DNA of 64,000 bases from Megascapheus bottae (taxonomy: Eukaryota; Chordata; Mammalia; Rodentia; Geomyidae): the NCBI GenBank assembly GCA_024803745.1, contig JANJXV010000193.1, forward strand, positions 868,001 through 932,000, given 5' to 3'. Position 1 is the stretch's first letter, and every line of letters begins with the position of its first letter. The translations under genes were made by a program, and so were the position numbers. The notes below the pieces were generated by a model. The model did not search any database, was not told where the DNA came from, and worked only from the letters and a program-made list of their open reading frames with translations. This document shows positions 22,309-33,245 of this stretch, in pieces.

Positions 22309-23492
22309 TTAGATGGTATGCTGTTTAGGTGCCATTTCTTTCCCTATATTGCATTTATTTTGGTTTTCTATGTATAGAGCATCTTTGAGAATTCTCTGTA
22401 GTGTTGGTTTTGTTTCGACATATTGTTGCAGCTTTTCCCTGGAATGGAATGTTTTTATTGTTCCCTCAGTTATGAATGAGAGCTTAGCTGGCTACAGTAT
22501 TCTTGGTTGGTAGTTATTTGATATAAGGGCATGACATATATGCTTCCAGTCACTTCGTGCTTGCATGGTCTCTGCTGAGAAATCTGGGGTTATTCTGATT
22601 GGTTTGCCTTTGTAGGTTACTGATCCCTTTTCCCTGGCTGCCTTTAGGATCTTTCCTTTCGTTTCTATTGATCCAGTTCGGATCACAATGTGGCGGTGGG
22701 ATGTTCTTTTCTGGTCAGGTCTGTTTGGGGTTCTAAAAGCTTCTCGTATCTGGATGGGCCTGCCCTTCTGGATATTTGGGAAATTCTCTGAGATGATTCC
22801 CTGAAGTATATTTCCAATACCATTGACCTCTTTCTCCACGCCCTCCTCAATACCAACTAGCCTTAAATTAGGCTTCCTAATTGTATCTTGGACCTCCTGA
22901 AGCGCTCTCTCATATTTCCTAGATTTGGATTGACTCATTTTCTGTTCTTTATAATACCTAAATTATCTTCAGCCACGGAAATTCTCTCCTCTGCAATGTC
23001 TAACCTGCTATCAAAGCTATCTACTTTATTTTTCATCTCCCTTGCTTCTAATTGCTCACTTTTGATGCCTTGCATCCCTTGTTTTAGATCATGTATGGAT
23101 TTCTTTATCTCCTTGATTTCCTTTTGAGTGGTTAGCTCAGTAGCTTTATTTTCTTTGGACATTTGCTGGAGTTTGGTCACGTTTTTATTTGTGGATTCTT
23201 TGAATTCATCCATCTTTCTTTGAAATACCTTTATTATGGCCTCCTTTATGGCTTTTCCTTTTTCACTTATCACCTTGTTTTTGCTTTCCTCTTGTTCAGG
23301 TATGGCTTCCTCCATTACCTCTTTCTTTATATTTTCACATTTTTCATTAATGATGTTTATCAATTGCATTTGTGTAGCAATTGGAAGACACTCCTCTAGG
23401 TTTGCCAGTGACTGTTCCTTTGTCTGTTTACATTGGGTGGGGGATGTTGTTTCTTGATTTGACATTTTTCTTGAGTTTCTTGTTCTGCCCAT
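22309..23492 (-). pseudogene. L1-3 ORF1, broken
   Basis: Start MGRTRNSRKM at 23492. Two halves, 22935 to 23492 and 22492 to 22938, overlap by ATGA, followed by the shared TAG at 22492 to 22494. Small private changes include EECLP for EESLP; no additional stop was seen. Confidence 0.9.
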
Positions 23493-24153
23493 TTGAAAAT
23501 GGGAGCAAGATTACTACTAAATACGATTATAGTTTTTCAGATATAACCAACCTAGAACTCTGTAGCTGGCAGACACTAGATGTTCACAAGTTTTGATTGG
23601 TATTATCACTCTTTCTTTTTGTGCACTTACAGACCAGCCTAATACAACCACTGATAAGCGATTTATACCCAAAACAATAAGCCTCTCAATCCAATCTCTA
23701 TTGTCTTTAAGTCCCTCTGAGCCTAGAGAATAATTAACCACCTACATATACAATATTGCTCAACAGCCATCAAGTGTAGATCCGTGCAGTATAAGGGTTG
23801 AAAGACGAGCAGAGGTCCAGAGATAGAAAAAAAGAATGAGAGAGGTCAGGGGAGGTGCAAGAGGATTAACGTAGGAGTGTAAGAATATTGTAGTAATGAA
23901 GAAAAGTTATAGCATAAGGATAACTGACCTAAGTTGGTAAGTAGGTAGCATATTTGAGTACAAAGTTTGGAAAGTATTAGAATAAAATTATGTGTTGCTG
24001 CACGACTAGCTCTTAGCCCAACCAGTGGCTTCACAGTGGACCATGGGATGGATCTGTTTTTCTTGTCTACGTTGAGGGAAAGGGGTATTTCACAAGATGC
24101 AGAAGCGAAGATTTCAGAAGCAAATGCTGTGAGTGAATTAGCTCGTAAAAAGC
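23493..24153 (-). promoter_or_regulatory. Candidate L1 5' UTR, U4
   Basis: The sense frame of 74 codons lies at 23517 to 23741. The upstream part has a 2-nt loss (AATAAAATTATG for AATAAAACTTATG-type sequence) near 23985. Confidence 0.45.
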
Positions 24154-24362
24154 ATTTTTATTTTCTTTTATCTTTCTGCCAGTCTTGGGGCTTGAATTCA
24201 GGGCCTGAGCACTGTCCTCGGGTTTTCTCAAGTCTAGCCCTCTGCCACTTGAGCCACAGTGCCACATCTAGATTTTCTATCTATGTGGTACTGAGCAATC
24301 AAACCCAGATCCTCATGGATGCTAGGCAAGCACTCTACCACTATGACAAACTCTCAACCCAG
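24154..24362 (-). mobile_element. Dimeric tRNA-derived SINE, U4 minus copy
   Basis: Both monomers present. The A-box region reads TGTCATAGTGG, with one private change, and the B box is unchanged. Confidence 0.75.
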
Positions 24363-24379
24363 ACATAGTAATTATAAAG

Positions 24380-24397
24380 TCATCATCATCATCATCA
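24380..24397. repeat. (TCA)6 microsatellite, U4
   Basis: Six triplets, followed by TATCCAAATA where U1 to U3 read TATCCATATA. Confidence 0.95.
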
Positions 24398-24601
24398 TAT
24401 CCAAATACACTTTCTCCAACAAAGAATTAACACTTAACTGTGTCTAATGCTTTTTTTTAATTTCACTAATTCTTCTGTGTTTTTCCCTCTTGCATTTTTT
24501 ACATATGACAGCAAAGCTAATCATCAGGAAAAAATTGATTAGGATACAGAAACCTAATAATATCCTAGTAGATTGACGTCAAAAATATGTGCAAGATGCC
24601 C

Positions 24602-24794
24602 TGTGTGTTTGACATAGTGGGAGAGCCCTTGGCTACCAAGCAGTAAGCCTCAGGTTTGATTCCTCATTACCACATACATAGAAAACGCTGCAAGTGGTGC
24701 TGTGGCTCGGTGGGACAGCTAACGCCTAAAGAAAGCCCAAGAACAATGTTCACACTCTGAGGTCAAGTCCCAAGACTAGCAAAAACAAAAAAAA
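24602..24794 (+). mobile_element. Dimeric tRNA-derived SINE, U4 plus copy
   Basis: Same form as U3, with private TGACATAGTGGGAGAGCCC and AGCTAACGCC. Confidence 0.75.
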
Positions 24795-25420
24795 TTCGAC
24801 AAGGGGCAAAATGCAGGCAGAGAAGGCACTGTGAAGCAAATGTTTTGTAAAGGATGAGGGCAATATTGACCCTTAAGTTTGGATCTTACCTAAGAAGGGC
24901 TCCTTGAGCCTGAGACCAGACTGGTAGTTGGGCCTAGTGGAAGACATTGGGATTGGACAAATAAGGTGTGCTGTATACTACATCCACATGTATATTGTGA
25001 GACTGGAGGAGAGATTCAGCCTGCAGTATGTCTTTGGTGAGGTCTTTTGTGAGCAAGGATCTTTGGTCATTGGGCCCTGAAAGGTGACCCTGCCTCCCTC
25101 ACAATGGAACAGAATATGGAACCCTGGTAACCAAGCCACTGTAACTAACAACCAGCTCAAGCCAGCTCACTTGGCCTGTGGCTCAGGAGGAAGAAAGATG
25201 TTGCTGTGCTGTTGCCAAAGGTCAGGAAACTCGAGTCTCAGGCATGGAAGTTGTGGATGTCTTACTCGAAGATGTACATGCTAGATCATTGCCAAGCCAC
25301 AAATCCAGTATAACAGAACTTTCTCTAAGAAGAAGGCCAGGAAAATCCAGGGCAACCAGATGAGGTAAATTTCTAAGAGGAAATGTATTTGACCCCTTCA
25401 TCCTCCCCACACACTACAAC
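24795..25420. other. Unrecognised spacer, U4
   Basis: The plus open frame 25178 to 25363 is identical in protein to U1 and U3 and is followed by GTAAAT. Private changes lie near the L1 border (AAGAGGAAATG and CCCCTTCATCC). Confidence 0.5.
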
Positions 25421-25835
25421 TTTTTTTTTTCATTTTTTTATTGTAATTAGTAAAAGGGTTAGATGATATTTGCCAGATAGAAGGTGCATTAATTCACATA
25501 CATTGATACCCTTTCCCATGTCTTGGTACCCATTTCCCTCCAACCCCACACCCCCCACCCGTCTTGGTTTTCCCCCCTTCCCTATCAAATTTCAAATATC
25601 AAATACAAATAAATTCAATATATCAGATAACAAAGTGAGATACTATACCAATATGGGACAACCAAGGGACAGCAAGCGAGATGAGAGACAACATAGTACA
25701 TTAAGGACAACAATCATTCATTATATGGCTTTTGTGTCAATATCTCGGAGGTCTTTTCAATTAGCTTCACATTATATGGCCTTATATATGGCCTTTTGCT
25801 CTATTGACAATCTCTGCTAGTAGAGCCCAAGGTTT
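25421..25835 (-). other. L1-4 3' UTR with G-rich tract
   Basis: The G-rich tract on minus lies at 25536 to 25581. A 1-nt loss (AATATCAAATAC) near 25598 is private. Confidence 0.8.
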
Positions 25836-28800
25836 CTACTGATTTTGACAAATGAGGGAAACCACTGATCCTAAGTTCCTTTGAATCTGGCTTACTTCAC
25901 TTAATATGATTTGTTCTAAGTCTTTCCATTTCCTAACAAATGGGGCGATGTCATTCTTTCTGACAGCAGCATAGAATTCCATTGTGTACAAATACCACAC
26001 CTTGTTGATCCACTCATCAACTGAGGGACATCTGGGTTGGTTCCATATCTTTGCTATGGTGAATAGTGCTGCAATGAACATTGTGGTGCTAGTGGGTTTA
26101 GTATGCCCTTGTTTCTGGATTGTTGGGTAAATGCCAAGTACTGGAATTGCTGGGTCATAGGGGAGTTGTATGTTTGGCGTTTTGAGGCACTGCCGCACTG
26201 CTTTCCATAGTGGTTGAACGAGTTTGCACTCCCACCAACAGTGTAGTAGTGATCCCTCCTGACCACATCCCCTCCAGCATCTGTTGTCATTCGTTTTCCT
26301 GATCCTGGCCATTCTAACTGGAGTTAGGTGGAACCATAGACTTGTTTTGATTTGCATTTCTTTTATGACCAGAGATGTTGAGCATTTCTTCATGTGTCTA
26401 TAGGCCATTTTTGTTTCTTCTTCAGAGAAGACTCTCTTTAAGTCTTTGGCCCATTTTGTAATGGGATGGGTGTTACTTTGGAGGTTAGTTTTGGAGTGAT
26501 TCAATTTTTTGAGTTGTTGATATATTTTAGATATGAGGCCTTGTTCCGTTGTTTGGGTGGTGAAGATCTTCTCCCACTCTGTAGGCTTCCTGATTAGTTT
26601 ACTAGCTATATCCGTTGCCATACAAAAGCTCTGCAGTTTAATGCAGTCCCACTTATCCAGCCTTTCTCTGATTTGTTGTGATTCTTGGTCCTTATTAAGA
26701 AAGTTTCGACCTGTACCAAGGAGGCCTAGTGTATCTCCTATTCCTTCCTGTAAACTTGTCAGTGTGTCAGCTTTTACCTCCACGTCTTTGATCCATTTGG
26801 AGTTAATTCTAGTGCAAGGTGACAAAGAAGGATCCAACTTTAGTTTTCTGCAGGTGTTTAACCAGTTCTGCCAGCACAACTTGTTGAAGAGGCTATCTTT
26901 CTTCCATTCTATTTTTTTGGGTCCCTGGTCAAAGATTAGGTGGCCATAGGTCTGTGGTTTAATATCTGGGTCCGCAGTTCTACTCCATTGTACTTCAGGC
27001 CTGTTCTTGTGCCAGTACCAAGCTGTTTTGAGAATTATATCTCTGTAATAGAGCCATAAGTTTGGAATTGAAATTCCTCCAGCGCTGTTCTTTCTGCTAA
27101 GAAGTGTTTTTGCTATACGGGGTCTTTTATTATTCCATATGAAATTTTGAATTGCCTCTTCTATGTCTTTAAAGAATGACATTGGGATGTTGATGGGTAT
27201 TACATTGAATTTGTAGATAGCCCTTGGCAAGATTGTCATTTTCACAATGTTGATTCTTCCAATCCAGGAGCACGGGAGGTTTTTCCATTTCCTTAGTTCT
27301 GCTTTAATTTCCTTTTTTAGGGTTTTAAAGTTTTCATCTAAACAGTCCTTTACATTCTTAGTTAAGCTAATTGCTAGGTACTTTATTTTCATTGAGGCTA
27401 TTGTGAAAGGATTTTCTTTCCTGATTATTGCCTCGTTCCTCTCAGTGTTGGCGTAAAGTAAGGCAGTTGATTTGTGAGGGTTGATTTTATGGCCTGCTAC
27501 CCTTCCAAAGCTTTGAATCAGCTCAAGGAGCTTGGGAGTAGAGTCTATAGGATTCTTTAAATACAGAATCATGTCATCTGCAAAGAGGGATAGTTTTATT
27601 TCCTCTTTCCCTACTTGGATCCCCTTTATGCTTGCTTCTTGCCATATTGCACTGCCTAGGAGTTCTAGTACTATGTTAAAAAGGAGTGGAGAGAGTGGGC
27701 ATCCTTGTCTCGTTCTTGATTTTAGAGGGAATGGCTTCAGATTTTCACCATTAAGTATAATACTAGCAGTGGGTTTCTCATACACAGCCTTTATTACATT
27801 GAGAAATGTTCCATGGATTCCTAGTTTCTCCACATCTTTTAACATAAAGGGGTTTTGGATCTTGTCAAATGCCTTTTCTGCATCTATTGAGACAATCATG
27901 TGATTTTATCCCTGCTCCTGTTGATGTGTTGAATTATATTAATTGATTTGTGTATGTTGAACCAGCTTTTCCTCCCTGTGATGAATCCAGTTTGATCATA
28001 ATGTATATTTTTTTTGATGAGTTGTTGTAGACGGTTGGCCAGTATTTTGTTGAGAAGTTTTGCATCGAGGTTCATCAAAGAAATGGGTCTATAGATCTCT
28101 TTCTTTGATGAATCTCTGTCTGGTTTGGGGTTGAGGGATATGCTGGCTTCACAGATTCAGTTTAGTAAAGAACCTTCATTTTCAATTTCGTTGAAGAGCT
28201 TGAGGAGTATTGGTGTGAGCTCTGCTTTGAAGATCTTATAGAATTCAGCTGTGAATCCATCTGGCCCTGGGCTCTTTTTAAGTGGAAGTTGTCTAATTTC
28301 CATTTCTATTTCAGAGCTTGAAATAGGCCTGTTGAGTTGGGTTAGCTCTTCTTGGTTCAGTGTGTGTATGTTAATATTGTCTAGGAATTCATCCATTTCT
28401 TCTAGATTCTCAAATTCTGGATCTTGGTATTTTCTGTCGTGATATTACCATTTTCATCTGCGATTTTGTTTATTTCGATATGCTCTCTTCTTTTTTTGGT
28501 AAGATTTGCTAAGGGCTTGTCAATTTTGTTAATTCTTTCAAAGAACCAACTCCTTGTTTTGTTGATTCTTTCTATAGTTTTTTTATTCCAAATCATTTAA
28601 TTCTGCTTTGATTTTAATAATTTGCTTTCTCCTAATGGGTTTAGGGTTGGTTTGTTGCTCTTTTTCCAGGAGGTTAAGGTGAGACATTAACTAGTTGGTT
28701 TGCCATTTTTCCAACTTGCTGTTGTAGGCACTCAGCGCTATAAGTTTTCCTCTGAGTACTGCCTTTGTTGTGTCCCTAAGGAGTTGATATTTGTGTGCTC

Positions 28801-29634
28801 CTTATTGTTAAATTTCATAAACAGTTGGATATCTGTTCTGATCTCTTCGATTACCCATTGTTTTTGATTCAACAATGTGTTGTTCAGTCTCCATGAGTTA
28901 CAGGGTTTTCTTTGGTGGAGATGTGTGTTCAGCTCCAATTTGATGCCTTTATGGTCTGAGAGTGTGCATGGAATAAATTCAGTGTTTCTGAATCTGTCCA
29001 GGTTTGCTTTATGGCCTAAGATGTGGTCTTTTGGAAAATGTTCCATATGCTGCTGAGAAAAACGTATATTGTGGTGTTACTGGGTGGAATATTCTCCAGA
29101 TGTCTGTTACATCTAGTCGGTCTATAAAGTTGTTCAGTTCTAAGTTTTCTCTTTTGAGTTTTTGCCTTGTTGATCTGTCCATAGGTGAGAGTGGTGTGTT
29201 AAACTCACCAACAATCACTGTATTTCGATCTATGTACGGTTTCAGTGTAAGTAAAGTTTGCTTGATGAAGTTTGGAGCTCCGGGATTGGGTGTGTAAATA
29301 TTTAGGATGGTTATGTCTTCCTGGAGGAAAGATCCCTTTAGTAGTATGTAGTAACCTTCTTTGTCTTTTCTTACTAATTTTAGTTTGAAGTCTATTGTCT
29401 GATATGAGGATGGCAAATCCTGCCTGTTTATGTGGGCAGTTAGCTTGACAGAATTTATTCCAACCTCTCACTTTCAAAAGATGATTGTTTTTGGGTAAGA
29501 TGTGTCTCTTGAAGACAGCAGAACGATGGCTCTTGCTTTTTGATCCAACTAGACAGCCTATGCCGTTTAATTGGAGAGTTAAGTCCATTGATATTGAGAG
29601 TTAGGATTGAGAGATATTTATTAGTTCCTACCAT
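25836..29634 (-). pseudogene. L1-4 ORF2, broken, with 687-codon open RT to C-terminus
   Basis: ATG at 29632 to 29634. Unlike most copies, the codon at 29515 to 29517 is TGT (Cys), not TGA, and the linker reads [11 protein letters not shown] in frame, so these sites look ancestral. The endonuclease is still dead: it has the shared frameshift, GEFNTPL at the catalytic Asp site, and two 2-nt losses near 29397 and 29029. A 40-bp deletion near 28415 removes the ANKFEN region. TGA 28157 to 28159 and the frameshift before SIDAEKAFD are shared. From 27899 to 25836 the frame is fully open: [19 protein letters not shown] motif (Arg for Gly), FADD, and the C-terminal Cys/His cluster (RCWRGC to HCWWEC). 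Confidence 0.95.
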
Positions 29635-29682
29635 ATTTAAAACCTTTTAGTAGGGCCTGTGTCTTGACAGTTCCTGTGGTCC

Positions 29683-30863
29683 TTAGATGGTATGCTGTTT
29701 AGGTGCCATTTCTTTCCCTATAATGCTTTTATTTTGGTTTTGTATGTATAGAGCATCGTTGAGAATTCTCAGTAGTGTTGGTTTTGTTTCGACATATTGT
29801 TGCAGCTTTTCCCTGGAATGGAATGTTTTATTGTTCCCTCAGTTTGAATGAGAGCTTACCTGGCTACAGTATTCTTGGTTGGTAGTTATTTGATTTAAGG
29901 GCATGACATATATGCTTCCAGTGACTTCGGGCTTGCATGGTCTCTGCCGAGAAATCTTGGGTTATTCTGATTGGTTTGCCATTATAGGTTACTGATCCCT
30001 TTTCCCTGGCTGCCTTTAGGATCTTTCCTTTCGTTTCTATTGATCCAGTTCGGATCACAATGTGGCGGTGGGATGTTCTTTTCTGGTCAGGTCTGTTTGG
30101 GGTTCTAAAAGCTTCTCGTATCTGGATGGGCCTGCCCTTCTGGATATTTGGGAAATTCTCTGAGATGATTCCCTGAAGTATATTTCCAATACCATTGACC
30201 TCTTTCTCCACGCCCTCCTCAATACCAACTAGCCTTAAATGAGGCTTCCTAATTTTATCTGGGACCTCCTGAAGCGCTCTCTCATATTTCCTCGATTTGG
30301 ATTGACTCATTTTCTGTACTTTATAATACCTAAATTATCTTCAGCCACGGAAATTCTCTCCTCTGCATTGTCTAACCTGCTATCAAAGCTATCTACTTTA
30401 TTTTTCATCTCCCTTGCTTCTAATTGCTCACTTTTGATGCCTTGCGTCTCTTGTTTTAGATCATGTATGGATTTCTTTATCTCCTTGATTTCCTTTTGAG
30501 TGGTTAGCTCAGTAGCTTTATTTTCTTTGGACATTTGCTGGAGTTTGGTCACGTTCTTATTTGTGGATTCTATGAATTCATCCATCTTTCTTTGAAAAAC
30601 CTTTATTATGGCCTCCTTTATGGCTTCGTCTTTTTCACTTATCACCTTGTTTTTGCTTTCCTCTTGTTCAGCTATGGCTTCCTCCATTATCTCTTTCTTT
30701 ATATTTTCACATTTTCCATTAAGGATGTTTATCAATTGCATTTGTGTAGCACTTGGAAGACTCTCCTCTAGGTTTGCCAGTGACTGTTCCATTGTCTGTT
30801 TACATTGGGTGGGGGATGTTGTTTCTTGGTTTGACATTGTTCTTGATTTCTTGTTCTGCCCAT
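29683..30863 (-). pseudogene. L1-4 ORF1, broken, divergent type
   Basis: The usual start ATG (30861 to 30863) is put out of frame by a 1-nt loss near 30848, although the downstream Met of MSNQETTS remains. The coiled-coil half is open from 30879 to 30307 through upstream sequence. The RRM half 29864 to 30310 ends in the shared TAG. It carries a distinctive variant set (SATQMQLINILNGK, EFIESTNK, KQETQGIK, SRLDNAEE) also found in L1-6. Confidence 0.9.
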
Positions 30864-31525
30864 TTGAAAATGGGAGCAAGATTACTACTAAATACGATTA
30901 TAGTTTTTCAGATATAACCAACCTAGATCTCTGTAACTGGCAGACACTAGATGTTCACAAGTTTTGATTGGTATTATCACTCTTTCTTTTTGTGCACTTA
31001 CAGACCAGCCTAATACAACCACTGATAAGCGATTTATACCCAAAACAATAAGCCTCTCAATCCAATCTCTATTGTCTTTAAGTCCCTCTGAGCCTAGAGA
31101 ATAATTAACCACCTACATATACAATATTGCTCAACAGCCATCAAGTGTAGATCCGTGCAGTATAAGGGTTGAAAGACGAGCAGAGGTCCAGAGATAGAAA
31201 AAAAGAATGAGAGAGGTCAGGGGAGGTGCAAGAGGATTAACGTAGGAGTGTAAGAATATTGTAGTAATGAAGAAAATTTATAGCATAAGGATAACTGACA
31301 TAAGTTGGTAAGTAGGTAGCATATTTGAGTCCAAAGTTTGGAAAGTATTAGAATAAAACTTATGTGTTGCTGCACGACTAGCTCTTAGCCCAACCAGTGG
31401 CCTCACCGTGGACCATGGGATGGATCTGTTTTTCTTGTCTACGTTGAGGGAAAGGGGTATTTCACAAGATGCAGAAGCGAAGAATTCAGAAGCAAATGCT
31501 GTGAATGAATTAGCTCGTAAAAAGC
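30864..31525 (-). promoter_or_regulatory. Candidate L1 5' UTR, U5
   Basis: The 74-codon sense frame at 30888 to 31112 carries Asp for Gly (SYRDLGW), shared with U7 and U8. Nothing else recognised. Confidence 0.45.
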
Positions 31526-31734
31526 ATTTTTATTTTCTTTTATCTTTCTGCCAGTCTTGGGGCTTGAATTCAGGGCCTGAGCACTGTCCTCGGGTTTTCT
31601 CAAGTCTAGCCCTCTGCCACTTGAGCCACAGTGCCACATCTAGATTTTCTATCTATGTGGTACTGAGCAATCAAACCCAGATCTTCATGGATGCTAGGCA
31701 AGCACTCTACCACTATGCCAAACACTCAACCCTG
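31526..31734 (-). mobile_element. Dimeric tRNA-derived SINE, U5 minus copy
   Basis: Both monomers present. The head reads GTTGAGTGTTTGG, a variant shared only with U7. Confidence 0.75.
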
Positions 31735-31751
31735 ACATAGTTATTATAAAG

Positions 31752-31802
<51 letters not shown>
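31752..31802. repeat. (TCA)17 microsatellite, U5
   Basis: Seventeen uninterrupted triplets, one more than in the otherwise near-identical unit U7. Confidence 0.95.
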
Positions 31803-31803
<1 letters not shown>

Positions 31804-32006
31804 ATCCAAATATCCTTTCTCCTACAAAGAATGAACACTTAACTGTGTCTAATGCTTTTTTTTAATTTCACTAATTCTTCTGTGTTTTTCCCTCTTGCAT
31901 TGTTTACACATGACAGCAAAGCTAATCATCAGGAAAAAATTGATTAGGATACAGAAACCTAATAATATCCTAGTAGATTGACTTCAAAAATATGTGCAAG
32001 ATGCCC

Positions 32007-32200
32007 TGTGTGTTTGACCTAGTGGGAGAGTCCTTGGCTACCAAGCAGTAAGCCTCAGGTTTGATTCCTCATTACCACATACATAGAAAATGGTGCAAGT
32101 GGCGCTGTGGCTCGGTGGGACAGCTAAAGCCTAAAGAAAGCCCAAGAACAATGTTCACACTCTGAGTTCAAGTCCCAAGACTAGCAAAAACAAAAAAAAA
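32007..32200 (+). mobile_element. Dimeric tRNA-derived SINE, U5 plus copy
   Basis: Has AAATGGTGCAAGTGGCGCTG, shared with U7, and a private GAGTTCAAG B-box-like motif in the second monomer where the other units have GAGGTCAAG. Confidence 0.75.
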
Positions 32201-32826
32201 TTCGACAAGGGGCAAAATGCAGGCAGAGAAGGCACTGTGAAGCAAATGTTTTTTAAAGGATGAGGGCAATATTGACCCTTAAGTTTGGATCTTACCTAAG
32301 AAAGGCTCCTTGAGCCTGAGACCAGACTGGTAGTTGGGCCTAGTGGAAGACATTGGGATTGGACAAATAAGGTGTGCTGTATACTACATCCACATGTATA
32401 TTGTGAGACTGGAGGAGAGATTCAGCCTCCAGTATGTCTTTGGTGAGGTCTTTTGTGAGCAAGGATCTTTGGTCATTGGGCCCTGAAAGGTGACCCTGCC
32501 TCCCTCACAATGGAACAGAATATGGAACCCTGGTAACCAAGCCACTGTAACTAACAACCAGCTCAAGCCAGCTCACTCGGCCTGTGGCTCAGGAAGAAGA
32601 AAGATGTTGCTGTGCTGTTGCCAAAGGTCAGGAAACTCGAGTCTCAGGCATGGAAGTTGTGGATGTCTTACTCGAAGATGTACATGCTAGATCATTGCCA
32701 AGCCACAAATCCAGTATAACAGAACTTTCTCCAAGAAGAAGGCCAGGAAAATCCAGGGCAACCAGATGAGGTAAATTTCTAAGAAGAAATGTATTTGACC
32801 CCATCATCCTCCCCAGACACTACAAC
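32201..32826. other. Unrecognised spacer, U5
   Basis: The plus open frame 32584 to 32769 has one private Leu to Pro change. CACTCGGCC and GGAAGAAGAAAG are shared with U7 only. Confidence 0.5.
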
Positions 32827-33245
32827 TTTCTTTTTTTTTCATTTTTTTATTGTAATTAGTAAAAGGGTTAGATGATATTTGCCAGAGAGAAGGTGCATTA
32901 ATTCACATACATTGATACCCTTTCACATGTCTTGGTACCCATTTCCCTCCAACCCCACACCCCCCACCCGTCTTGGTTTTCCCCCCTTCCCTATCAAATG
33001 TCAAATATCCAAATACAAATAAATTCAATATATCAGATAACAAAATGAGATACTATACCAATATGGGATAACCAAGGGACAGCAAGCGAGATGATAGACA
33101 ACATAGTACATTAAGGACAACAATCATTCATGATATGGCTTTTGTGTCAATATCCTGGAGGTCCATTCAATTAGCTTCACATTATATGGCCTTATATATG
33201 GCCTTTTGCTCTATTGCCAATCTCTGCTAGTAGAGCCCAAGGTTT
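32827..33245 (-). other. L1-5 3' UTR with G-rich tract
   Basis: The G-rich tract on minus lies at 32945 to 32990. CAAATGTCAAATATCC is shared with U7. Confidence 0.8.

Larger units (their letters stand above)
18000..23492 (-). mobile_element. L1-3, defective L1
   Basis: 3' end at 18000, ORF2 at 18419 to 22260 and ORF1 at 22309 to 23492. It belongs with L1-4 by shared variants in RT (LGSA preceded by Leu for Phe, and SRTRQGC for SGTRQGC). Confidence 0.93.
25421..30863 (-). mobile_element. L1-4, defective L1 with the longest intact RT region
   Basis: 3' end at 25421, ORF2 at 25836 to 29634 and ORF1 at 29683 to 30863. The 5' third (from about 28.6 kb rightward) is a different sequence type from its left part and is nearly identical to the 5' third of L1-6. 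Confidence 0.93.
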
